From assembly GCA_964537965.1 (NCBI GenBank), contig CAZIDB010000165.1:1-10829 (forward strand): a stretch of 10,829 bases of DNA. Reading direction: 5' to 3'. The stretch comes from SURF-24 sp964537965. GTDB lineage: Bacteria > Bacteroidota > Ignavibacteria > Ignavibacteriales > SURF-24. Of the stretch, positions 1 through 6,135 are shown in pieces; position 1 is the first letter of the stretch, and each line of letters begins with the position of its first letter. The position numbers and the translations under genes are program-made. Under the pieces are notes generated by a model. It saw nothing but the letters and a program-made list of their open reading frames with translations. It was not told the DNA's origin and searched no databases.

Positions 1-1322
1 GGAACAGGATTGTAAAGTCCCTGTTTCAATAATTCAACAAGCCGTGCACCTTTTGATAATGTACGCTGAGTTGATTTATCAAGGTCCGAACCGAATTTTG
101 CAAATGCCTCAAGTTCCCTGTATTGTGCAAGATCCGTTCTTAATGAACCGGCAACTTTTCTCATTGCTTTTATCTGAGCATTGCCACCAACACGGGATAC
201 ACTTATACCAACATTAATAGCAGGTCTTACACCAGCATTAAACAAGTTTGGTTCAAGATAAATCTGACCGTCTGTAATCGAAATTACGTTTGTAGGAATA
301 TATGCTGATACGTCGCCCTGTTGGGTTTCAATAATCGGTAAAGCAGTTAAGCTGCCTCCACCAACGGCATCACTTAATTTCGATGCTCTTTCCAATAACC
401 TTGAATGAAGATAAAATACATCACCCGGATAAGCTTCACGTCCCGGAGGTCTTCTTAATAAAAGTGAAAGCTCACGGTAAGCTGCAGCCTGTTTTGATAA
501 GTCATCATAAATAACAAGAGCATCTCTTCCAGAATCCCTGAAGAATTCACCTAAAGTTGCACCGGAGTAAGGAGCAATATATTGCAAAGGTGCAGGTTCA
601 GAAGCCGATGCAACAATAATTGTTGTATATTCCATAGCACCAAACTCAGTTAGTTTAGCAACAACCTGGGCAACTGTTGAGCTTTTTTGTCCAATAGCTA
701 CATACACACAGTAAACAGGTTTAATTCCATTTTTCTTAGCCTCTTCAGTATGTGTGTATTTTTGGTTAATGATAGTATCTATAGCAACTGCAGTCTTTCC
801 CGTTTGTCTGTCACCAATAATTAACTCACGTTGGCCGCGGCCAATTGGAATCATAGCATCGATAGCCACAATACCAGTCTGGATTGGTTGTTTAACGGGT
901 TGTCTGTCAATAACACCGAGCGCTTTTCTTTCAATTGGTAGATATTTATCTGTAGAGATTGCTCCCTTTCCGTCAATTGGTAAGCCAAGCGGGTTTACAA
1001 CTCTTCCAAGCAATTGTTTACCAACCGGCAACGAAGCAACACGTTTTGTTCTTTTTACAGTATCACCTTCTTTAACCAATTCACTATCGCCAAACAAAAC
1101 GCAGCCTACGTTATCTTCTTCAAGGTTAAATATCATACCATAAACCTGGTTCGGAAATTCGACCAGTTCGCTTGCCATAACTTTGGATAAACCGTAAACA
1201 CGGGCTATTCCATCACCAACCTGAAGGACTGTTCCAACATCATAAATGTCAACTTCACTTTCAAAGCCGGAAAGTTGTTTTCTTAATATTGCAGACACTT
1301 CATCAGGTCTAACTTCAGCCAT
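1..1322 (-). CDS. atpA: F1Fo ATP synthase subunit alpha, 3' end cut by window edge
   Basis: Alpha subunit of the F1 head, the non-catalytic nucleotide-binding partner of beta in ATP synthesis on the cytoplasmic face of the inner membrane. I translated the frame by hand from the ATG at 1322; it stays open to base 1. About 440 residues are visible of the usual 500-530, so the C-terminal part of the helical domain is missing. Visible motifs are the N-terminal beta-barrel (about residues 25-95), the Walker A loop GDRQTGKT at 170-177, the VISITDGQIYLE stretch, and SRVGGNAQ, whose Arg377 matches the alpha arginine (E. coli Arg373) that reaches into the catalytic site. A good ribosome binding site, AGAAGGAAG, lies 5 bases upstream. 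It is the last gene of the visible atp run, 23 bases after atpH. atpG would be expected next, beyond the edge. Identification is secure. Confidence 0.97.
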   Translation of the reverse strand, partial: MAEVRPDEVSAILRKQLSGFESEVDIYDVGTVLQVGDGIARVYGLSKVMASELVEFPNQVYGMIFNLEEDNVGCVLFGDSELVKEGDTVKRTKRVASLPVGKQLLGRVVNPLGLPIDGKGAISTDKYLPIERKALGVIDRQPVKQPIQTGIVAIDAMIPIGRGQRELIIGDRQTGKTAVAIDTIINQKYTHTEEAKKNGIKPVYCVYVAIGQKSSTVAQVVAKLTEFGAMEYTTIIVASASEPAPLQYIAPYSGATLGEFFRDSGRDALVIYDDLSKQAAAYRELSLLLRRPPGREAYPGDVFYLHSRLLERASKLSDAVGGGSLTALPIIETQQGDVSAYIPTNVISITDGQIYLEPNLFNAGVRPAINVGISVSRVGGNAQIKAMRKVAGSLRTDLAQYRELEAFAKFGSDLDKSTQRTLSKGARLVELLKQGLYNPV

Positions 1323-1327
1323 AATAG

Positions 1328-1336
1328 CTTCCTTCT
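1328..1336 (-). promoter_or_regulatory. Ribosome binding site of atpA
   Basis: AGAAGGAAG lies 5 bases before the ATG at 1322, in the 23-base gap after atpH. It supports this start and suggests that alpha is initiated independently rather than only by coupling to atpH. Confidence 0.7.
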
Positions 1337-1345
1337 AAAAAAAAA

Positions 1346-1900
1346 TTAATTTTGTTGTATATTCCCTTTCAGGAAATTCTCTTTCAATAGTTCCAGTTGA
1401 TGCTTGATCGAAGCATCGAAAACTGTATCATTCACTTTAATAATAAATCCACCGATAAGATTTTTATCTTCCTTAAAAGTAATTCTTATTTTTTTCTTTA
1501 TTACTTCTTCAAGTCTTTGCTGTAATTTCTTTTTCTGCTCATCTGAAAACCCGATGGTGCTTAATACTTTTGCATCAACAATTCCCAATCTTTCATCTCT
1601 AAGTTCTAAAAATCTTTTAATGATCATGGTTAATAAATCTTCTCTATTCTTTTTCAGAATAAAGAGAATAAAGTCCAGAATTTCATCTGATACTCTTCCT
1701 TTAAATATTTCAGTAAGTATCTGATGTTTTTTTTCAGATTTAATTACCGGGTTAAGGAGCATTAACTGTATTTGCTTTGATCCAAGCAGAGTATTTTTTA
1801 CCAACTCAACATCAACTGCAATTTCTTTAAGAGATTTTTTCTCTTCTGCAAGTTCCAGCAAGGCAGTCGCATATCGGTTGGAAATGTTAATATTGCTCAT
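1346..1900 (-). CDS. atpH: F1Fo ATP synthase subunit delta
   Basis: Delta (OSCP-type) subunit, which ties the top of the F1 head to the b-subunit stator stalk. The 184-residue product has the usual length. The N-terminal six-helix domain starts with the typical NRYATALLELA stretch (about 7-17). The C-terminal part carries the family pattern with LIGGFIIKVND near 148-158, followed by DASIKHQLELL. The start is the ATG at 1900, only 2 bases after the atpF stop, and no clear Shine-Dalgarno is visible (the upstream sequence is an A-rich stretch with ACCGA). Translation is therefore probably coupled to atpF. It is soluble, with no signal or membrane segment. Confidence 0.95.
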   Translation of the reverse strand: MSNINISNRYATALLELAEEKKSLKEIAVDVELVKNTLLGSKQIQLMLLNPVIKSEKKHQILTEIFKGRVSDEILDFILFILKKNREDLLTMIIKRFLELRDERLGIVDAKVLSTIGFSDEQKKKLQQRLEEVIKKKIRITFKEDKNLIGGFIIKVNDTVFDASIKHQLELLKENFLKGNIQQN

Positions 1901-1902
1901 AT

Positions 1903-2454
1903 TTAATTTTTCGGTAATTCATCAATAAATTTGTTAACAAGAACCAGTTGTTTTTCCTTATCAAGATTTTCTTTTAATATTTTCTCAGCAGCGCCAACCG
2001 CAATTTCAGCAACCTGATTTTTAAGGGATTCAAAAGATTCCTTACTTTTCCTTTCAATCTCAACACTTGCGTCCTCAATCATTTTTTTAGCTTCCGCTTT
2101 ACTCTCTTCAACAATCTGGGTCTTCAACTTTTCTGCAAACTCGCGTGCCTGTGCAATAACTTTCTGAGATTCCTCCTCGGCTTTTGCAAGGTTAGCTTTA
2201 TTTTCGCTTATAAGTTTTTCAGCTTCTTCTTTTGCTCTTTCAGATTTTTCAAGCGATTCTTTAATAAGCTTTTCACGTTCGTCAAGTGCAGCAAGTAAAG
2301 GTTTCCAGGCTACTTTCTTAAGCAGAAGCAGCAATATTACAAATGTTATTACTGTCCAGAAAATCAATCCCGGATTAACATCCAGTAAACCGCCCTTACT
2401 TTCTCCTTCAGAAAGTAAAGTTAAAAGAGCTAAACTAATTTTAGCAATCATCAT
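1903..2454 (-). CDS. atpF: F1Fo ATP synthase subunit b
   Basis: Subunit b, the membrane-anchored peripheral stalk. The product is 183 residues. After a short N-terminus there is one hydrophobic segment at about 27-46 (from LIFWTVITFV to the LLLLLKK end), then KPLLAALDERE at about 52-62, typical of bacterial b subunits. A long charged, Ala/Glu/Lys-rich helix follows to about residue 150 and forms the dimeric coiled coil. Two adjacent ATG codons (2454 and 2451) could start the protein. The upstream GAAAAGGAAAAG gives AAGGA at good spacing to the first. The gene follows atpE by 43 bases and precedes atpH by 2. I see no second b or b' gene. Confidence 0.95.
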   Translation of the reverse strand: MMIAKISLALLTLLSEGESKGGLLDVNPGLIFWTVITFVILLLLLKKVAWKPLLAALDEREKLIKESLEKSERAKEEAEKLISENKANLAKAEEESQKVIAQAREFAEKLKTQIVEESKAEAKKMIEDASVEIERKSKESFESLKNQVAEIAVGAAEKILKENLDKEKQLVLVNKFIDELPKN

Positions 2455-2497
2455 CTTTTCCTTTTCATAAAACTAAATTGTAATAAAAACAGCCGTA

Positions 2498-2716
2498 TTA
2501 CTTTAAAGCTAAAAGGATACAAATAACTAATGCGAATAATGAAATACCTTCGATAAGAGCAGCGGCAATAATCATAGATGTTCTGATATCTCCGGCAGCT
2601 TCAGGCTGTCTTCCGCTTGCATCCATTGCTGAACTGGCAAGTTTACCGATGCCGAACGCACCGCCAATAACTGTTAAAGCTGCACCAAAACCGGCTGCTA
2701 AATAAGCAAATTCCAT
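2498..2716 (-). CDS. atpE: F1Fo ATP synthase subunit c (proteolipid)
   Basis: Subunit c, which forms the rotating ring in the membrane and carries the translocated ion. The 72-residue hairpin has helix 1 with the glycine-rich run (G18, G19, G22, G24), the polar loop GRQPEA at 35-40, and helix 2 with the ion-binding carboxylate Glu56 in ALIEGIS. By alignment with sodium-type rings such as Ilyobacter, the Gln ligand of helix 1 is Ile23 here and the Ser after the Glu is Gly57. The sequence therefore predicts proton rather than sodium coupling; this is inference from motif comparison. It has the strongest ribosome binding site of the cluster, which fits the need for many copies per complex. Confidence 0.97.
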   Translation of the reverse strand: MEFAYLAAGFGAALTVIGGAFGIGKLASSAMDASGRQPEAAGDIRTSMIIAAALIEGISLFALVICILLALK

Positions 2717-2720
2717 TTAT

Positions 2721-2727
2721 TCCTCCT
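2721..2727 (-). promoter_or_regulatory. Strong ribosome binding site of atpE
   Basis: AGGAGGA lies 4 bases before the ATG at 2716. It is close to a full anti-16S match, whereas atpB, atpH, atpZ and subunit I have little or no Shine-Dalgarno. This fits translational boosting of subunit c, needed at about 8-15 copies per enzyme. Confidence 0.8.
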
Positions 2728-2754
2728 AAAGGTTAAATAAATTAATAAATTATC

Positions 2755-3606
2755 TTAATGTTCCTGGTGAACTGCCATTCCTATAAATAAAGATGACAGC
2801 ATTGTAAAAATATAAGCTTGTAAAAGAGCCACTAATATTTCAAGTAAATAAATAAATAAAGCAAAAGCAATAGAGACCGGAGCTACAAAGGCTGTTTTCA
2901 GAATAAAAATTAATCCTAATAAAGCAAGAATAACTATATGCCCGGCAGTCATATTCGCAAAAAGACGAATAGCCAATGCAAATGGTTTTGTAAACAGACC
3001 AAGCAATTCCACTACAAACATTATTGGTAAAAGCCAGAAAGGAACTCCATGAGGGATCAATCCTTTGAAATAACCAACCGGTCCGTTTTTAATCATTCCT
3101 CCAACCTGAATAACAATAAATGAAAGAATGGCCAATGTTGCTGTTACAGAAATATTACTTGTTGCCGTAGCGCCATAAGGTACTAATCCAATAAAATTAC
3201 AGGTAAGTATGAAAAAGAATGCCGTTAGCAGGTAAGGAAGAAATTTTTCATATCCTTTGCCAATTGTAGGACGAGCAATTTCATCTCTTACAAAAACAAT
3301 CAGCAGTTCAACAATATTAGACACACCATGCGGCACATAACTTTTCTTATATCTTTTGGATACTAATAGGAATATTGAAATAAGAATTGCAGCCGCAAGC
3401 CACATAAAAATAACGTGCCTTGTTATGGAAATGTCGTAACCTAAAAGGTGAATCTGCGGCAGATAGATTTTTCCAAACGGAGGGAAATCCAGGTAATTAC
3501 CATCTAAAATGTGATGTAGTATCCAACCGCTATCTGATTTTTCCTGGGATTTGCTTAATGTATCTACAACTGCTTTAATTGAGTCTGCTTGAATATTTCC
3601 GGACAT
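2755..3606 (-). CDS. atpB: F1Fo ATP synthase subunit a
   Basis: Subunit a, the stator channel protein that passes ions to and from the c ring. The product is 283 residues. An N-terminal extension of about 55 residues contains HHILDG (31-36), a form common in Bacteroidetes/Chlorobi relatives. Several membrane helices follow from about residue 63. The essential arginine is Arg214 in LAIRLFANMTAGH, and Gln263 in LLQAYIFTML corresponds to the conserved helix-6 glutamine. The start ATG lies 6 bases after the subunit I stop and has no clear ribosome binding site, so translation is likely coupled. Identification is secure. Confidence 0.97.
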   Translation of the reverse strand: MSGNIQADSIKAVVDTLSKSQEKSDSGWILHHILDGNYLDFPPFGKIYLPQIHLLGYDISITRHVIFMWLAAAILISIFLLVSKRYKKSYVPHGVSNIVELLIVFVRDEIARPTIGKGYEKFLPYLLTAFFFILTCNFIGLVPYGATATSNISVTATLAILSFIVIQVGGMIKNGPVGYFKGLIPHGVPFWLLPIMFVVELLGLFTKPFALAIRLFANMTAGHIVILALLGLIFILKTAFVAPVSIAFALFIYLLEILVALLQAYIFTMLSSLFIGMAVHQEH

Positions 3607-3612
3607 ATATTG

Positions 3613-3990
3613 TTATAGCTTTTCGCTTACCTTTTTCCTGAAGTAATTAACTTCAATTATTAGACTAATAAAGTACATAAGAACCAGTGTAAATATAAAG
3701 CCATATTTGTCAATGTTCAAGAATTGAATTGAAATAAAAACCAATAAAAGCACAAAAAAAAGACGAATTCCCATTCCGCCAAGTGTATAAATTAAAAATT
3801 CTTTATTCGATTTCTTAAATCCCCTGTTAAAAGCCCATATTGAAGCCAGGAAATTTGCAATGTTGATAAGGCCGCTAACCGCCGAAGCTACCAGGAAAGC
3901 AGTGTTAAATACATTCAATAAAAACAGAAGGATTATTAAAGAATAAACTACAAGAGTTGCAATAATGAATTGTTTAAATGCTGTATTCAC
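3613..3990 (-). CDS. ATP synthase subunit I-like membrane protein (AtpI/UncI type)
   Basis: A small hydrophobic protein of 125 residues with four predicted membrane helices (about 6-27, 30-52, 66-88 and 93-116), a lysine/arginine-rich cytoplasmic loop (RGFKKSNK, about 56-63) and the tail FRKKVSEKL. Position between atpZ and atpB, size and topology match the AtpI/subunit I family. Known members assist c-ring assembly or, together with AtpZ, have been linked to divalent cation transport. Sequence similarity within the family is low, so the call rests mainly on synteny. The start is GTG at 3990, overlapping the atpZ stop as GTGA, with no Shine-Dalgarno, only an A-rich stretch. That stretch contains a possible frameshift heptamer (separate entry). 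Confidence 0.75.
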   Translation of the reverse strand: MNTAFKQFIIATLVVYSLIILLFLLNVFNTAFLVASAVSGLINIANFLASIWAFNRGFKKSNKEFLIYTLGGMGIRLFFVLLLVFISIQFLNIDKYGFIFTLVLMYFISLIIEVNYFRKKVSEKL

Positions 3991-4229
3991 TTTTTTTTCT
4001 TTTTGTTTAGCTGAAGAACAGTTTTTATCACGTTATAAATTCCTGCAAAGCCGCCTAAAAATGAAAAGGTTATAGTAAGCAACGGCTCAATTTTAAATTT
4101 GGAATCGAGCCATCTGCCTAAGAAAAACATTAATATAATTGATGCTGCTAACTGGAAACCTAAACCAAGATAAGGACCAAGTTCTCTATAAGCTTTGAAT
4201 CTCTTATCATCATCTAAATCTGTTGACAT
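3987..4229 (-). CDS. atpZ: AtpZ-type ATP synthase accessory protein
   Basis: An 80-residue protein with two membrane helices (about 18-40 and 47-67). It resembles the family called putative F0F1-ATPase subunit, ATPase gene 1 or AtpZ. The pattern is YRELGPYLGLGFQLAAS, then a GRWLDSKF turn (about 38-45) and a glycine-containing second helix (FLGGFAGIYNV), ending in a run of five lysines. In other bacteria AtpZ works with AtpI beside the Fo sector, perhaps in Mg2+/Ca2+ supply; the exact role is unsettled. The ATG at 4229 directly follows the bactofilin TAA with no spacer and no visible Shine-Dalgarno. Its translation probably depends on ribosomes finishing bactofilin. Confidence 0.85.
   Translation of the reverse strand: MSTDLDDDKRFKAYRELGPYLGLGFQLAASIILMFFLGRWLDSKFKIEPLLTITFSFLGGFAGIYNVIKTVLQLNKKKKK
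3990..3996 (-). promoter_or_regulatory. Candidate -1 frameshift heptamer at the atpZ stop
   Basis: Read on the minus strand, the last two atpZ codons form A AAA AAG, the dnaX-type slippery heptamer, immediately before the TGA stop (3989-3987). A -1 slip would continue straight into the subunit I frame (GTG AAT ACA), giving a fusion of about 205 residues. The heptamer sits inside a run of eight A (3991-3998). I see no strong Shine-Dalgarno upstream or hairpin downstream, which usually stimulate slippage. It may simply be a lysine-rich tail with overlapping reinitiation. Confidence 0.3.
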
Positions 4230-4601
4230 TTATTGTATTAAAGTTGGTTCGGAACTCATAGAGCATTTACCATCGAATAATGCTCCCGGTTCTACAACAA
4301 GAACCTTGGCAATTAAATCACCTTTCAGAACAGATTTGCTTTCAAGGACTATTTTTTCAATTGCGGTTACAGTGCCTATTATTTTTCCGCAGTGAGTAAT
4401 ATTTTCTGCTTTAACATCTCCGCTTATCTCTGCGGTTTCACCAAGAGTAAGATTTCCTCTTACGGAAACATTGCCCTTGATAATACCGTCAATTCTAACA
4501 TTACCGTCACTGCTTAACTTGCCTTCAATGTTAACCCCTTTGCTGATTATACTGACATCTTCCAAAGAATCTCCGTTCATTTTTTTTTGTACAATTGCCA
4601 T
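4230..4601 (-). CDS. Bactofilin (polymer-forming cytoskeletal protein)
   Basis: A 123-residue bactofilin. These proteins polymerise without nucleotide into filaments and place cell-wall enzymes. A short N-terminal tail (about 1-18) precedes the beta-helix domain (about 19-108). That domain consists of short repeating strands with regularly spaced glycines and hydrophobics, as in GKLSSDGNVRIDGIIKGNV, GNLTLGETAEISGDVKAENI and a later GDLIAKVLVVEPGALFDG stretch. It is short compared with many bactofilins but normal for the Bacteroidetes/Chlorobi type. The start ATG at 4601 has a good ribosome binding site. The M23 peptidase is just upstream, a pairing known from H. pylori CcmA with Csd1 and similar systems, and atpZ begins at the base after its stop. 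Confidence 0.92.
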   Translation of the reverse strand: MAIVQKKMNGDSLEDVSIISKGVNIEGKLSSDGNVRIDGIIKGNVSVRGNLTLGETAEISGDVKAENITHCGKIIGTVTAIEKIVLESKSVLKGDLIAKVLVVEPGALFDGKCSMSSEPTLIQ

Positions 4602-4607
4602 AAAAAA

Positions 4608-4614
4608 CTCCTTA
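4608..4614 (-). promoter_or_regulatory. Bactofilin ribosome binding site overlapping the M23 stop codon
   Basis: TAAGGAG lies 6 bases before the bactofilin ATG. Its TAA is the stop codon of the M23 peptidase gene, so termination of one gene occurs on the ribosome binding site of the next. This supports coupled translation of the two. Confidence 0.7.
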
Positions 4615-5436
4615 GTTAATTAACAAGTTTTGCGGATTAATTGCCTGGCCGTCTTTCCATATTTCAAAATGAAGATGAGGGCCGGAGGTATTGTAACCTG
4701 TATTTCCACTTAATGCAATTACTTCCCCCTGATAAATATAATCCCGTATTTTTTTTGTAAGCTGAGAACAATGCTTATAAACAGTAGTGTAGTTATGATG
4801 ATGCTGTATTATAATCATAAAGCCATCATTAGCTGTGTAATCTGCAAAGATGACATATCCGCCGGAAGCGGCTAAGACTGGTGTACCTGTTTTAACAACA
4901 AAATCAATTCCGAAGTGTCCCCTTTCGGCATCAAACTTCTTGTTAACAAATCCATCTGTAATCGGCTTTATAAAATATATATTGTTATTTGAATCCGGTT
5001 CTGTGGTGAAGAATAAATTTTGCAAGACTGCAAAAAAATTTCCACCATAAGGATTAACATTAGTCTCTTTATCTTTATATACTTTTTTAACAGAATCAAT
5101 TAAAGTTGAATCGCCAAGTTTTATTGCTAACTTTAATTTCTTATTCAATGAAGAGATATTTTCTATTTCCTTTGTAAGGATATATATTTTTCTATTAAGA
5201 ACATCAATTTCACTCGGCCTTCCTGCATTAGAGATATTAGCCGGAGAATATGAGTTACCTATACTGAACATCGTGAATAATATATAGTAAATAAATCCGA
5301 TAAATAAAGTATAAGTGGAAAGGAGAAGAATTAATCTTACCGTTGAAATCTTGTAACTCTTCGTTTGAATTCCATGATAATTCGGAATTATAAGAAACGA
5401 ATAGTTTTTAATATGTTTTATTTTTGGCAGTTTCAT
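4612..5436 (-). CDS. Membrane-anchored M23 (LytM-type) peptidoglycan endopeptidase
   Basis: A zinc metallopeptidase predicted to cut peptide crosslinks of peptidoglycan in the periplasm. From the ATG at 5436 the protein has 274 residues. A basic cytoplasmic N-terminus (about 1-33) is followed by one membrane helix (about 34-56), a linker with a short coiled coil (about 75-105) and a C-terminal M23 domain (about 155-270). The zinc ligands and catalytic residues are all present: His174 and Asp178 in GHFGIDF, His222 in YKHCS, and His254/His256 in PHLHFE. The enzyme is thus probably active rather than a degenerate LytM. A longer reading from TTG at 5478 lacks a ribosome binding site, so I chose the ATG; initiation signals there are also weak (CCAGG directly before ATG). 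Bactofilin follows directly, suggesting that the filament positions this enzyme. Confidence 0.9.
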   Translation of the reverse strand: MKLPKIKHIKNYSFLIIPNYHGIQTKSYKISTVRLILLLSTYTLFIGFIYYILFTMFSIGNSYSPANISNAGRPSEIDVLNRKIYILTKEIENISSLNKKLKLAIKLGDSTLIDSVKKVYKDKETNVNPYGGNFFAVLQNLFFTTEPDSNNNIYFIKPITDGFVNKKFDAERGHFGIDFVVKTGTPVLAASGGYVIFADYTANDGFMIIIQHHHNYTTVYKHCSQLTKKIRDYIYQGEVIALSGNTGYNTSGPHLHFEIWKDGQAINPQNLLIN

Positions 5437-5447
5437 CCTGGCTTTTG

Positions 5448-5455
5448 CAAAGTTA
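5448..5455 (-). promoter_or_regulatory. Candidate Bacteroidetes-type promoter -7 element
   Basis: The gap between the Sua5-type gene and the M23 gene contains TAACTTTG on the minus strand, matching the Bacteroidetes TAnnTTTG element. A TTGA lies 19 bases upstream as a possible -33 box. It would drive the M23-bactofilin-atp run. The predicted start of transcription would fall only a few bases before the M23 ATG, giving an almost leaderless message. Such motifs are frequent in AT-rich DNA, so support is weak. Confidence 0.22.
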
Positions 5456-5496
5456 AACAAGTGATAAAGAAAAATCAATCATAGTTAAGAATTGAA

Positions 5497-6135
5497 TTAT
5501 GAATAAAATAATGACAAAATTTTATCATACTTAAAACTTCCCTCCCTCAATAGTTTTGGTGTTCCGGTAGTTAAATCAATTAAAGTGGAAGCTGCTCCAC
5601 CAGATTTTTGATTTGAATAAAATATAGCATTCACCTTTTCTCCAAATTCCTGCTCAATCAGTTTCTCATCATTTAAAGGTGACTGACCTGATTTGTTTAC
5701 ACTTGTGGATACCAATGGATTTTTAACCCGTGCAAGCAGGGAATTGCAGAATTTATGCTTTGGAATTCTGAATGCAGCAGTAGGTTGATTCAACCATTTT
5801 GCTGCTCTTGTATTCAATTCCAATACAACAGATATAGGTGCTGGCCAGATATTTTCCAGAAAATGAACCTGGGCTTCTGAATTTACTTTTATCCATTTTG
5901 CAAGAGATTCAACACTTTCTGTAAGTAAAATAAATTTACTTGACGCATCTCTGCCTTTAATTTCCAAAAGCTGTTCAACTGCATTTTTGTTAAATGCATC
6001 GCATCCAAAACCATAAATTGTATCTGTGGGATATACAAACAATCCGCCATCCTTGAAGATTTTTGAAGCTATATTTAGCGACAAATTAAAATCATCTTCA
6101 ATCAAATATTTTTCTGTTATTGATTTATTTTCCAT
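5497..6135 (-). CDS. Threonylcarbamoyl-AMP synthase (TsaC/YrdC/Sua5 family)
   Basis: The enzyme makes L-threonylcarbamoyl-AMP from threonine, bicarbonate and ATP for the t6A modification of ANN-decoding tRNAs in the cytoplasm. The 212-residue product is the YrdC domain alone, without the extra Sua5 C-terminal domain. Motifs are PTDT at 36-39, KGRDASSK at 60-67 (the usual prolines of KGRPxxxP are replaced by Asp and Lys), WPAPISVVL at 97-105, FRIP with Arg123, STSVNKSG at 143-150 and the closing STLID...LLREG at 183-199. The ATG at 6135 lies 11 bases inside the upstream glycosyltransferase gene, with only a weak GAAG upstream, so translation is likely coupled. It is presumably an essential housekeeping gene carried in an envelope gene cluster. 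Confidence 0.92.
   Translation of the reverse strand: MENKSITEKYLIEDDFNLSLNIASKIFKDGGLFVYPTDTIYGFGCDAFNKNAVEQLLEIKGRDASSKFILLTESVESLAKWIKVNSEAQVHFLENIWPAPISVVLELNTRAAKWLNQPTAAFRIPKHKFCNSLLARVKNPLVSTSVNKSGQSPLNDEKLIEQEFGEKVNAIFYSNQKSGGAASTLIDLTTGTPKLLREGSFKYDKILSLFYS

Noticed and set aside
754..1143. 129-codon open frame on the plus strand
   Set aside because: It lies wholly inside the atpA coding region on the opposite strand, has no recognisable domain, and its composition is that of a reverse-complement shadow.
1404..1724. 106-codon plus-strand open frame opposite atpH
   Set aside because: Hydrophobic and Ser/Phe/Ile-rich because it is the complement of lysine-rich delta-subunit codons. 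It has no ribosome binding site and no family match.
2498..2716. Sodium-coupled c ring
   Set aside because: The Gln and Ser ligands typical of sodium-binding c subunits are Ile23 and Gly57 here. Only the carboxylate Glu56 remains, which fits proton coupling.
5437..5478. Upstream TTG start extending the M23 peptidase by 14 residues
   Set aside because: There is no ribosome binding site before the TTG, and the added stretch is not conserved-looking. An ATG at 5436 gives a normal basic N-terminus before the membrane helix.
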